6,314 nucleotides of DNA from Calditrichota bacterium (GTDB lineage Bacteria; Calditrichota; Calditrichia; RBG-13-44-9). The position numbers and the translations under genes are program-made. The notes under the pieces were generated by a model, which was given only the letters and a program-made list of their open reading frames with translations, did not search any database and was not told the origin of the DNA. Below, piece by piece: positions 1-6,128 of this stretch (position 1 is the first letter of the stretch; each line of letters opens with the position of its first letter). The DNA is taken from positions 1 through 6,314 of the forward strand of contig JAJRXE010000069.1 in assembly GCA_024276455.1 (NCBI GenBank), in the 5' to 3' direction.

Positions 1-387
1 AGTAACGAACCGGTAGACGGCGATCTCATGATTCGGGCGGTTTTTTCCGGGTATTTTCTCTCCGGGGAAGAAACGCCTGTGACGGAGTTAAAGGTATTTC
101 CCAATTTTCCCAATCCCTGTTCCTACCGAAATGGGGGCACTTCTTTTCGCTACGAAATCCCGGGAGCCGGTACCATTCGCCTGATCATTTACAATACCCT
201 GGGACAAAAAGTCGCCGAATTAACCCGCCAGCACTCCTTTGCCGGAACCCCAACCATTCATTGGGACGGGCTGGGATTAAACGGCAGGCTCGCCAGCGGC
301 ATCTATTTTTACCAGATCATTTTCACCGATGCCGCCACCAACAAGACCTTGCGTACGTCTTTTCATAAATTGCTGATTATTCAATAA
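1..387 (+). CDS. C-terminal part of a secreted protein with type IX (Por) sorting domain
   Basis: The reading frame is open to base 1, so this is the 3' end of a longer gene. The ATG at 28 lies inside the frame and has no Shine-Dalgarno upstream, so it is probably not the true start. The last ~96 residues form a classic type A C-terminal sorting domain. It opens with FPNFPNPC (encoded 97-120). Next come alternating beta strands (TSFRYEIP, GTIRLIIYNTLGQKV), then HWDGLGLNGRLASGIYFYQI and a final strand ending in KLLIIQ. In FCB bacteria such domains send proteins through the type IX secretion system to the outside or cell surface, where the domain is cleaved or anchored; the fold resembles FlgD Ig-like. 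The catalytic or binding part lies left of the window, so the protein's own function is unknown. Tandem stops TAA TAA close it, and the next gene is convergent only 9 bases away. Confidence 0.85.
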   Translation, partial: SNEPVDGDLMIRAVFSGYFLSGEETPVTELKVFPNFPNPCSYRNGGTSFRYEIPGAGTIRLIIYNTLGQKVAELTRQHSFAGTPTIHWDGLGLNGRLASGIYFYQIIFTDAATNKTLRTSFHKLLIIQ

Positions 388-396
388 TAAAGCGGG

Positions 397-999
397 CTAA
401 GACAAAATCCCCAATTCAACAAATTTCTTTCTGATGGTGGCTACATCCTCGGCGTGCACACCATGAATACCCAATTTCTCAGCCGTCTGAATGTTTTCCA
501 GCGTATCGTCCACAAACACACACTCCGGACCGGTGGTCTGCAGGACGCCTAAAATAAACCGGAATATTTCAGGATCGGGTTTATTCCGTTTCATTTCAAA
601 AGAAAGAAAATAATGCTCAAAATCCGTTAAAAAAGGGCATTTCCGCAGAGCTTCTTCCCAGTGCCAGGGGTCAGTGTTGGAACAAATGGAAAGAACATAG
701 CGATTTTTCAAATCGGAGATCAGAGAGGCGATGCCGTTTTTGGGTTCACCAATCACCCGGTTCCAGATGCGCCGGAATTCGTTTTCATCGATTGGACAGG
801 GAAATTGCCTCATCATCTGAGTGAAGAAATCTCCCGGACGATATTTGCCGGCCATAAAATCCAGATGGAGTTGAGAGAGGTAAAACGTTCGGATCTTTTC
901 TTCCGGCAAACCGCAGCGGACGGCAAACTCCCGCATGGTTCTTTCGGGATGTACTTCAACGATCACATTTCCCAGGTCGAAAATGACATGTTTTATCAT
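397..999 (-). CDS. HAD-superfamily hydrolase, YihX-like (subfamily IA) phosphatase
   Basis: A 200-residue cytoplasmic haloacid-dehalogenase-fold hydrolase. Motif I is FDLGNVIVEV with nucleophile Asp8. Motif II is SICSNTD (Ser107). Motif III is the lysine of NKPDPEIF (Lys140). Motif IV is VFVDDTLENI (Asp164/Asp165, Mg2+ ligands). The region between motifs I and II (about residues 15-90) is the helical cap of subfamily I. FDLGNV with Gly at the +2 position, together with SNT and VDD, is the pattern of E. coli YihX, an alpha-D-glucose-1-phosphate phosphatase, and of related epoxide-hydrolase-like HADs. A small sugar-phosphate substrate is therefore likely but not proven. The ATG follows AAAGGGG, which begins right after the stop of the upstream SDR gene. 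With 11 bases between the genes, the two are almost certainly co-transcribed. Length is normal for the family. Confidence 0.87.
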   Translation of the reverse strand: MIKHVIFDLGNVIVEVHPERTMREFAVRCGLPEEKIRTFYLSQLHLDFMAGKYRPGDFFTQMMRQFPCPIDENEFRRIWNRVIGEPKNGIASLISDLKNRYVLSICSNTDPWHWEEALRKCPFLTDFEHYFLSFEMKRNKPDPEIFRFILGVLQTTGPECVFVDDTLENIQTAEKLGIHGVHAEDVATIRKKFVELGILS

Positions 1000-1010
1000 C
1001 GTTCCCCTTT

Positions 1011-1784
1011 TTATCTGAAACAGGTTTGACTTCTACCTCCATCAATACTGTAAGTTACCCCGGTGATCCAACCGGCCCGATCGGAGGCCAGGAAAGCAAT
1101 CAAATCGGCCACCTCTTCCGGTCGACCAACCCGCCCCAGAGGGTGGGTCGTCTTACTGTGTTCCAGAAAGCGCCGATAAGCCTCCTCGTCCATGCCGCCC
1201 CTGCGGTGCAGATTGGTTTGCACCACCCCCGGATTCACCGCATTGACTCGAACACCCCGATCAGCCAGTTCCAATGCCGCCGAACGCGTTAACTGATCCA
1301 CCGCTGCCTTACTTACTCCGTAAGCCAACACGTTGGGGAAAGCCCGAATTCCGGTTACAGAGCTCACGTTAACAATGTTTCCCTTGCTGGAAATCAAATG
1401 AGGAACGGCTAATTGCATCAGGTGAAACACCGATCTCACATTGATGTCGTACATTTGATCAAATTCTTTCAAAGAGGTTGTTTCAATGGATCCGGAAGCA
1501 ATGACACCGGCAGCGTTCACCAGCACATCCAGGCGACCATAGGCATGAATGGTACGCTCAATTAGCTCCTGACGAAACGTTTCGGACGTTAAATCGCCGG
1601 TTAGTGCCAGACATTTGCGTCCCGTTTGTTCTATATGCCCGGCGACCTCCTGCAAAGCGTTTTCGTTACGTCCGGTAATTGTAAGATCGGCCCCCATCTC
1701 CGCAAATCGAATCGCCGTCGCTCTCCCGATACCGCTGGTTGCGCCGGTAACCAGTGCTATTTTACCTGTCAGAGTGATTTCCAT
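1011..1784 (-). CDS. Short-chain dehydrogenase/reductase (classical SDR, FabG-like)
   Basis: A 257-residue classical SDR with all hallmarks. The cofactor motif is TGATSGIG (13-20). Asp64 sits in the adenine-ring position and NAAG is at 90-93. The catalytic set is Asn115, Ser142, Tyr155 and Lys159 (YGVSK), followed by NPGVVQTN (184-191). The C-terminus GWITGVTYSIDGG is that of the FabG-type core. The TGR at 37-39 after strand beta-2 favours NADP(H) over NAD(H). The enzyme should interconvert an alcohol and a ketone in the cytoplasm; the substrate cannot be read from the sequence. It could be annotated as 3-oxoacyl-ACP reductase, but no fatty-acid genes lie nearby, so FabG itself is unlikely. 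The ATG has a strong AGGAGG (1789-1794) four bases upstream. It is the first gene of a two-gene operon with the HAD phosphatase. The tail after the core (RSQTCFR) recalls the GGR...CPR ending of animal SDRs. Confidence 0.93.
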   Translation of the reverse strand: MEITLTGKIALVTGATSGIGRATAIRFAEMGADLTITGRNENALQEVAGHIEQTGRKCLALTGDLTSETFRQELIERTIHAYGRLDVLVNAAGVIASGSIETTSLKEFDQMYDINVRSVFHLMQLAVPHLISSKGNIVNVSSVTGIRAFPNVLAYGVSKAAVDQLTRSAALELADRGVRVNAVNPGVVQTNLHRRGGMDEEAYRRFLEHSKTTHPLGRVGRPEEVADLIAFLASDRAGWITGVTYSIDGGRSQTCFR

Positions 1785-1813
1785 TTTCCCTCCTTTCTTC
1801 TGTAATCAACTGG

Positions 1814-1842
1814 ATAATATTGATTTAAATCTAACGAATACA
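1814..1842 (-). promoter_or_regulatory. Possible promoter for the SDR-HAD operon
   Basis: On the minus strand a TATTAT -10-like box (1814-1819) lies 17 bases downstream of a weak TGTATT -35-like box (1837-1842). It would give a leader of about 20 bases before the SDR start codon. The -35 match is poor, so this is only a candidate. Confidence 0.22.
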
Positions 1843-1879
1843 CCAGATTATTTCAAACGCTTAAAAATTTTAACTCAGT

Positions 1880-1908
1880 TTGGTATTGAAAAAAATCTCA
1901 CGTAATTT
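1880..1908 (+). promoter_or_regulatory. Possible promoter for the NamZ-family gene
   Basis: TTGGTA (1880-1885), a 17-base spacer and TAATTT (1903-1908) resemble a vegetative sigma-70 promoter. It lies about 47 bases before the ATG at 1956, within the 171-base region between divergent genes. The spacing is ideal and the box matches are moderate. Confidence 0.3.
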
Positions 1909-1955
1909 TAAGGCCGAACATAGTTGGAAGCCAAAAATGAGCTGGAGGTACCCTC

Positions 1956-3134
1956 ATGGTCGTAAAAACTGGTCTCGATGTCCTGAAAGATGAAAACTTT
2001 CAAATGCTTAAGGGAAAACAAGTTGGGATTCTTTGCAATCAGGCCTCAGTTGACCAACATTTAAGGCACATTATCGATTTATTTTACCCATTACACCAAC
2101 AGAAATCTCTGCAGATTACCGCTTTATTTGGTCCGCAACACGGTCTGTGGGGACATACGCAAGACAATATGATTGAATGGCAAAGTTACCTGGATCAAAA
2201 AACCGGTTTATCAATTTATTCCCTTTACGGCCAACACCGAAAGCCCACCAGAGAAATGTTGGCAAACATCGATGTACTGATTGTCGATTTGCAAGATGTT
2301 GGGGCGAGATATTACACCTTTATCTGGACCATGGCCCTTTGCATGGAAGCTGCCCAGGAAAACGGCATTGCAGTACTGGTTTTAGACCGCCCCAATCCCA
2401 TCGGAGGAGAAAAGGTGGAAGGCACCTTTTTAGACCTGGAATATCGTAGTTTTGTCGGACTTTATCCGCTTCCTCAGCGCCACGGTATGACGATCGGAGA
2501 AATTGGAAAATATTTAAAAGAACGTTTTTTCCCGAAGCTGGATTTCACCGTTGTTTCAATGGAAGGGTGGGAGAGGGGCATGCTATTCCCCGAGACTCAA
2601 CTGCCCTGGGTGCTTCCTTCCCCCAATATTCCCACCTGGGAAACCACTCTGGTTTATCCGGGGATGTGCTGGTTAGAAGCTACTAATTTGTCGGAAGGAC
2701 GAGGTACTACCCGACCTTTTGAAATATTCGGTGCTCCCTGGATAGACGGTAGAGACTTCTGCGAACGGTTAAATGATTTAAGTCTGCCGGGAGTCTATTT
2801 TCGCCCCTATCAGTTCGAACCGACATTCCATAAATTTCAGGGGGAAATCTGCCAGGGCGCTTTCATCCATGTATTAGATCCCCAAGAGTTTTCACCCATC
2901 CTTACGACGGTGGCCATTTTGCAGGAAGTGTTCCGCCATTATTCTACCTATTTTGCCTGGAAGGAACCTCCTTACGAATACGAGTACCATAAGCTCCCCT
3001 TTGATATTCTGGCAGGAAACAATTGGCTCCGCGAAATGATTGAAAAGCTGGCACCCTTAAAAGAAATCTGGCAGAAGATGGAAGAAGAAATAAAGCCATT
3101 CAAACTGGAACGGAAGGACTATTTGCTCTACTAA
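1956..3134 (+). CDS. namZ: DUF1343 / NamZ-family exo-beta-N-acetylmuramidase (GH171-like)
   Basis: A 392-residue protein of the DUF1343 (YbbC/NamZ) family. Characterised members cleave MurNAc from the non-reducing end of peptidoglycan fragments during cell-wall recycling. Family blocks in order: TGLDVL (5-10), KQVGILCNQASVD (21-33), FGPQHG (58-63), YSLYG (88-92), DLQDVGARYYTF (111-122), DRPNPIGG (144-151), RHGMTIGE (175-182), PSPNIPT (221-227), NLSEGRGTTRPFE (244-256) and FGAPWIDG (258-265). The length is typical of the catalytic core. Two features stand out. There is no signal peptide or lipobox (it begins MVVKTGLDVL), so it looks cytoplasmic. The FGPEHG block has Gln61 instead of Glu. The start is supported by TGGAGGT at 1943-1949, six bases upstream. 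No other wall-recycling gene is in view, and the neighbouring genes look unrelated. The family call is firm; the exact substrate is inferred. Confidence 0.88.
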   Translation: MVVKTGLDVLKDENFQMLKGKQVGILCNQASVDQHLRHIIDLFYPLHQQKSLQITALFGPQHGLWGHTQDNMIEWQSYLDQKTGLSIYSLYGQHRKPTREMLANIDVLIVDLQDVGARYYTFIWTMALCMEAAQENGIAVLVLDRPNPIGGEKVEGTFLDLEYRSFVGLYPLPQRHGMTIGEIGKYLKERFFPKLDFTVVSMEGWERGMLFPETQLPWVLPSPNIPTWETTLVYPGMCWLEATNLSEGRGTTRPFEIFGAPWIDGRDFCERLNDLSLPGVYFRPYQFEPTFHKFQGEICQGAFIHVLDPQEFSPILTTVAILQEVFRHYSTYFAWKEPPYEYEYHKLPFDILAGNNWLREMIEKLAPLKEIWQKMEEEIKPFKLERKDYLLY

Positions 3135-3214
3135 TCCCGTATCCGGAAGCTCTTTTTTTATTCATTAAAGGAACTTGCCATTGTGTCGATTTTATTAAAT
3201 AGAAGGGAATCAAG

Positions 3215-3221
3215 AAAGGAG
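3215..3221 (+). promoter_or_regulatory. Ribosome binding site fixing a GTG start
   Basis: AAAGGAG lies 8 bases before the GTG at 3230. No in-frame ATG nearby has a comparable site, so this decides the start of the following gene as GTG. A weak TTGCCA (3175-3180) lies upstream, but no well-spaced -10 box follows it. Confidence 0.75.
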
Positions 3222-3229
3222 ACAGGGAC

Positions 3230-4324
3230 GTGTCTTTACCTACCGTGTTGGCAATAGATCCCAACCGTAAAATCATTAAAAATATTGTCGAGAGTCTTCG
3301 TCGGTTGGGATTCACTGTTTTAGAAGACCCGCATTACCCGGCCAAAGCCAAATATTCTGGTTTCGGCGAAATAATGGGGATTATTTTTCCGGAAGACCTG
3401 GCCGGTCTGGTACTGGAAACCTTCGGTAATCTGCCTTTAAGTGACAAAACCGTCTTTTATGTGATTTGTCAGGAAAAAAACGGTCACGAGTTTGATTACT
3501 ACGGTCCGGAAGATAAGCTATTTAAAATCTACTCCCGTACCCCTATGAATGAACAGATGAATGTCATTCTTCGTTCTATTCCTTTTCCGGATCCGGAAAA
3601 ATTAATGGGCAATTATGTCACCGAAGCCTATTTAGACATTTCGACAGTGCCTCTTTCTAAATTGATGCAATATTATCATAAACAATTATTTAGCGGTTAT
3701 TTTATTATCGACTGGGAGCAGGAGAGAACCATTCTGCAATTGCAAAATGGAAACATTTCGAACATCATTTCCACCGAACCGGTGATCATAGACAGTTTTG
3801 CCGATTTGGACGGATTTAAAAACGGCACAATTCGGATTGAACGATATATTCCCAGTAAAGAACAGCTCATTGCGCAAATATTGGAATCAGATTCCCTGGA
3901 TAAGAAGCCAGCCGACCTGAATATCGATCTGGAAGATATTGTAACTGACGCATATTACTATCTATTTCTCTACCTGGCTCAATATTTTGACAAATATCAG
4001 ATACAGGCGCAATTTAAGACCGCTTTAATCGAATTTAACAATTCCGCCGAAGGGGAAAAAATAAATATATCGATCTCACTGGAAGACGAAACAATTTTCA
4101 CGTTTAATCCACCAATTACCAGAGATAGTGTCGATATTTACATCGAGTTTTTGCGGTATTTCTTTTTTAAGATGGAACAGATTTATCCAGAGATAAAAAT
4201 CGGAGAGTTATTTAAATACTACGAAGAGATCAAACCCTATCTGGAATCGATCCGCTTTTTTGAAAAATTTTTGAGAAGGCACAACAACAGCTCCAGTAAA
4301 AAGGGTAAACTTATTCCGCAGTAG
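3230..4324 (+). CDS. Receiver-like / DUF4388 (PATAN-type) domain protein
   Basis: A 364-residue soluble protein starting with GTG. Residues 1-118 look like a degenerate response-regulator receiver. The beta-1 strand is TVLAIDPN with a single Asp10, then a helix with RRLGFTVLE, then the hydrophobic strand IMGIIFPED where the phosphoacceptor Asp should end the strand, then a KTVFYVI strand and a TPMNEQMNVILRSI helix in the position of the usual KP-helix. I see neither a clear acceptor Asp nor the conserved Lys, so it is probably a pseudo-receiver. Residues ~135-215 (STVPLSKLMQYYHKQLFSGY, then LQLQNGNISNIIS) match the DUF4388 pattern: a helix, a strand pair carrying the cofactor-less GYF...QNG hairpin, and a final helix. 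Residues 229-350 are charged, helical and unrecognised. There are no transmembrane segments and no output domain. DUF4388 occurs with receivers, GTPase regulators and gliding or polarity proteins, so a signalling-scaffold role is likely but inferred. It lies 95 bases downstream of the NamZ-family gene and may have its own promoter. Confidence 0.68.
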   Translation: MSLPTVLAIDPNRKIIKNIVESLRRLGFTVLEDPHYPAKAKYSGFGEIMGIIFPEDLAGLVLETFGNLPLSDKTVFYVICQEKNGHEFDYYGPEDKLFKIYSRTPMNEQMNVILRSIPFPDPEKLMGNYVTEAYLDISTVPLSKLMQYYHKQLFSGYFIIDWEQERTILQLQNGNISNIISTEPVIIDSFADLDGFKNGTIRIERYIPSKEQLIAQILESDSLDKKPADLNIDLEDIVTDAYYYLFLYLAQYFDKYQIQAQFKTALIEFNNSAEGEKINISISLEDETIFTFNPPITRDSVDIYIEFLRYFFFKMEQIYPEIKIGELFKYYEEIKPYLESIRFFEKFLRRHNNSSSKKGKLIPQ

Positions 4325-4437
4325 CTCCCTCGCTTTAAACCCGAATAAAATCTGTGCCAAAATAGAGCAGGGGATTCTCTTCCAGATATAGGTTTACATA
4401 ATATATATTATATTAATATTTCCAGGTGGCGAAAAAT

Positions 4438-4480
4438 AAAAGAAGAGCGAAAATTTTCGCGATGTTCTCGCTCTTCTTTT
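4438..4480. terminator. Bidirectional intrinsic terminator
   Basis: A perfect 13-bp stem (4438-4450 with 4468-4480; arms AAAAGAAGAGCGA and TCGCTCTTCTTTT) encloses a 17-base loop. On the plus strand the stem runs into TTTT, then GTTCC and TTTTTT (to 4491). On the minus strand it runs into TTTTATTTTTC. It therefore suits both convergent genes, the receiver-like gene ending at 4324 and rocD ending at 4504. It sits 24 bases past the rocD stop. Confidence 0.88.
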
Positions 4481-4503
4481 GTTCCTTTTTTGCCAAAACG
4501 AAG

Positions 4504-5700
4504 TTAGGCCAACACCCTGGCAATTCCTTCCATCGCCCAGTCAATGTCTTCTTTGGTTATGATTAATGGCGGTGCAAAACGAATGATGGTTTCGTGGGTC
4601 TCCTTGGCAAGTATTCCTTCATCTTTCAGAGCTTCACAGAAACGTCTGGCTCCTCCGGCTTCCGGTTTCAGTTCTACGCCAATTAACAGTCCTTTGCCAC
4701 GTACTTCTTTAACATGAGGACTGTTCAAGGCGCTCAGTTTTTCCATAAAGTAGGCACCCATTTCTGCGGCTCTGCTGGCTAAATTTTCTTCCAGAAGCAC
4801 CTGCAAAGCCGCTTTCCCGATCGCCGCTGCCAAAGGATTTCCCCCAAAGGTACTACCATGATCTCCGGGGTTAAATACGGACATCAGTTCTTCGGTGGCC
4901 AGAAAAGCAGAAATTGGGTAGAAACCACCGGAGAGTGCCTTCCCAACCGTCAGGCCGTCCGGATGTACCTGCTCGTGTTCAATGGCAAACATTTTGCCCG
5001 TTCGTCCCAGACCGGTTTGAATTTCGTCGCAAATCAACAACACATTGTGGCGGCGACAAATTTCTTCGGCCTCTTTTAAATAACCAGCCGGGGGAACAAT
5101 GATTCCGCCTTCACCCTGGATGGGCTCCACAATAAATGCGGCGGTGTTTGGAGTAATGGCTTCTTCCAGAGCCCGGGAATCTCCGTAAGGAATAATCTTA
5201 AAGCCGGGTGTCAAGGGACCGAAACCATCCTTGTATTGTTCCTCCGTGGAAGCGCTAATAATGGTAATGGTGCGTCCGTGAAAATTGTTTGCACAGAAAA
5301 TAACCTCGGCCTGGTTTTCCGGCACTCCTTTAATTTTGTACGCCCATTTTCGCACCGCCTTAATGGCCGTTTCAACCGCTTCCGCACCGGAATTCATCGG
5401 CAATACCCGGGGCAGTCCGGAAATCTCACTCAATATCTTGTAAAAAGAGCCCAACTGATCATTCCGGAAGGCGCGAGAAGTTAAGGTGACCCGTTTCCCC
5501 TGTTCTACCATTGCCTGGTAGATTTTAGGATGACAATGTCCCTGATTTAAAGCTGAATAGGCACTCAAAAAATCCAGGTATTTTTTCCCTTCAACATCCC
5601 ACACCCAGATTCCTTCCGCTCGAGCAATCACCACATCAAGCGGTTTGTAATTTGAGGCTCCGTAAGTGTCTTCTAATTGAATGTATTCTTCGCTGGTCAT
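4504..5700 (-). CDS. rocD: Ornithine aminotransferase (ornithine--oxo-acid transaminase)
   Basis: A 398-residue class-III PLP aminotransferase (EC 2.6.1.13). It transfers the delta-amino group of L-ornithine to 2-oxoglutarate, giving glutamate-5-semialdehyde and glutamate, and so links arginine/ornithine to proline and glutamate. Signatures in order: YGASNY (13-18; usually YGAHNY), FLSAYSALNQGHCHP (44-58), LTSRAF (73-78), MNSGAEAVE (102-110), FHGRT (140-144), EPIQGEGG (192-199), DEIQTGLGRTG (225-235), PLP-lysine Lys254 in GKALSGG, HGSTFGGNP (281-289), RGKGLL (334-339) and RFAPPL (374-379). Tyr18 and Arg143 are spaced exactly as Tyr55 and Arg180 of human OAT, which bind ornithine. This separates it from acetylornithine (ArgD) and GABA aminotransferases. 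Full length and intact; the ATG has GGAG nine bases upstream. No arginine-catabolism genes adjoin it. Confidence 0.95.
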   Translation of the reverse strand: MTSEEYIQLEDTYGASNYKPLDVVIARAEGIWVWDVEGKKYLDFLSAYSALNQGHCHPKIYQAMVEQGKRVTLTSRAFRNDQLGSFYKILSEISGLPRVLPMNSGAEAVETAIKAVRKWAYKIKGVPENQAEVIFCANNFHGRTITIISASTEEQYKDGFGPLTPGFKIIPYGDSRALEEAITPNTAAFIVEPIQGEGGIIVPPAGYLKEAEEICRRHNVLLICDEIQTGLGRTGKMFAIEHEQVHPDGLTVGKALSGGFYPISAFLATEELMSVFNPGDHGSTFGGNPLAAAIGKAALQVLLEENLASRAAEMGAYFMEKLSALNSPHVKEVRGKGLLIGVELKPEAGGARRFCEALKDEGILAKETHETIIRFAPPLIITKEDIDWAMEGIARVLA

Positions 5701-5741
5701 TGCTAATTACTCCGATGTGTTGTTCGCGAAAAGCCGGGCGC

Positions 5742-5770
5742 AAAATAATTATTTAACCGTTCAAAGGCAA
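5742..5770 (-). promoter_or_regulatory. Candidate promoter for rocD
   Basis: On the minus strand, TTGCCT (5765-5770), a 17-base spacer and TATTTT (5742-5747) form a plausible vegetative promoter, about 41 bases before the rocD ATG. The promoter predicted for the opposite gene has the same -10 box and spacing. Confidence 0.32.
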
Positions 5771-5837
5771 TGTAATTTTCATTTCGTCCCAACCGGGCAA
5801 GTTCAGGGGAATTCGTCACTCTATTTAGAGTTACTTC

Positions 5838-5866
5838 TTGTTTTTCTTCTCAAATTTCCTTATTTT
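5838..5866 (+). promoter_or_regulatory. Candidate promoter for the glucan phosphorylase gene
   Basis: TTGTTT (5838-5843), a 17-base spacer and TATTTT (5861-5866) lie about 43 bases before the ATG at 5910. The architecture mirrors the candidate rocD promoter on the other strand of the same 209-base divergent region. Confidence 0.33.
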
Positions 5867-5909
5867 CTCTTCGGCTTAAAAAACAAGTAACGATTCAAGG
5901 AGCGGTTCA

Positions 5910-6128
5910 ATGAAATATTTAGGCGCCATTCGGGTTACCCCCAGTATTCCAGAAGAAATGTCGCGGTTAAAAGATCTGGCCTACAATTTATATTTTTCCT
6001 GGCATCCGGAGGTACGCGATTTATTCATCGCCATCGACCGGGATTTGTGGAAAGATGTGAATCACAATCCGGTAAAATTTTTAAATGAAGTTACAGAAAT
6101 TATTTTTAAATTAAATGTATGGAACTAA
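5910..6128 (+). CDS. glgP: N-terminal fragment of alpha-glucan phosphorylase (broken gene)
   Basis: The first ~61 residues are the N-terminal DUF3417 segment of the bacterial/archaeal alpha-glucan (maltodextrin) phosphorylase family, which releases glucose-1-phosphate from glycogen. Recognisable blocks are IPEEMSRLKDLAYNLYFSWHPEVRDLF (broad positions 13-39; key residues LA, NL, SW, HPE, LF), then DLWKDVNHNPVKFLNEV (45-61). AAGGAG seven bases upstream fixes the ATG. Family members are roughly 550-850 residues long, yet this frame stops after 72 codons. Around base 6093 the coding signal ends and very AT-rich DNA begins; the other two frames also hit stops by 6109 and 6114, so a single frameshift does not explain it. 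The last ~11 residues (TEIIFKLNVWN) are therefore probably not native. Either the gene was disrupted by an insertion or deletion, or the sequence is joined wrongly there. Confidence 0.8.
   Translation: MKYLGAIRVTPSIPEEMSRLKDLAYNLYFSWHPEVRDLFIAIDRDLWKDVNHNPVKFLNEVTEIIFKLNVWN

Noticed and set aside
661..1029. Plus-strand open frame of 122 codons opposite the HAD gene
   Set aside because: It is antisense to a clearly conserved HAD phosphatase and shows no recognisable domain or ribosome binding site.
3141..3161. T-run (TCTTTTTTTA) after the NamZ-family gene as a possible terminator
   Set aside because: No stable hairpin precedes the T-run, so an intrinsic terminator cannot be supported.
3100..3315. 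Minus-strand open frame across the gap between the NamZ-like and receiver-like genes
   Set aside because: It overlaps the ends of two good genes, has no ribosome binding site and shows no recognisable protein features.
4398..4411. Perfect 14-base palindrome ATAATATATATTAT between convergent genes
   Set aside because: It is entirely A/T and in an AT-rich spacer, so chance is likely; there is no promoter or operator context for it between two gene ends.
4858..5102. Two overlapping plus-strand open frames opposite rocD
   Set aside because: They are shadows of rocD codons; neither has a family signature or Shine-Dalgarno.
5681..5890. Open frame of 69 codons in the rocD-glgP divergent region
   Set aside because: It begins inside rocD antisense, lacks a ribosome binding site and covers the predicted promoters; no protein similarity was recognised.
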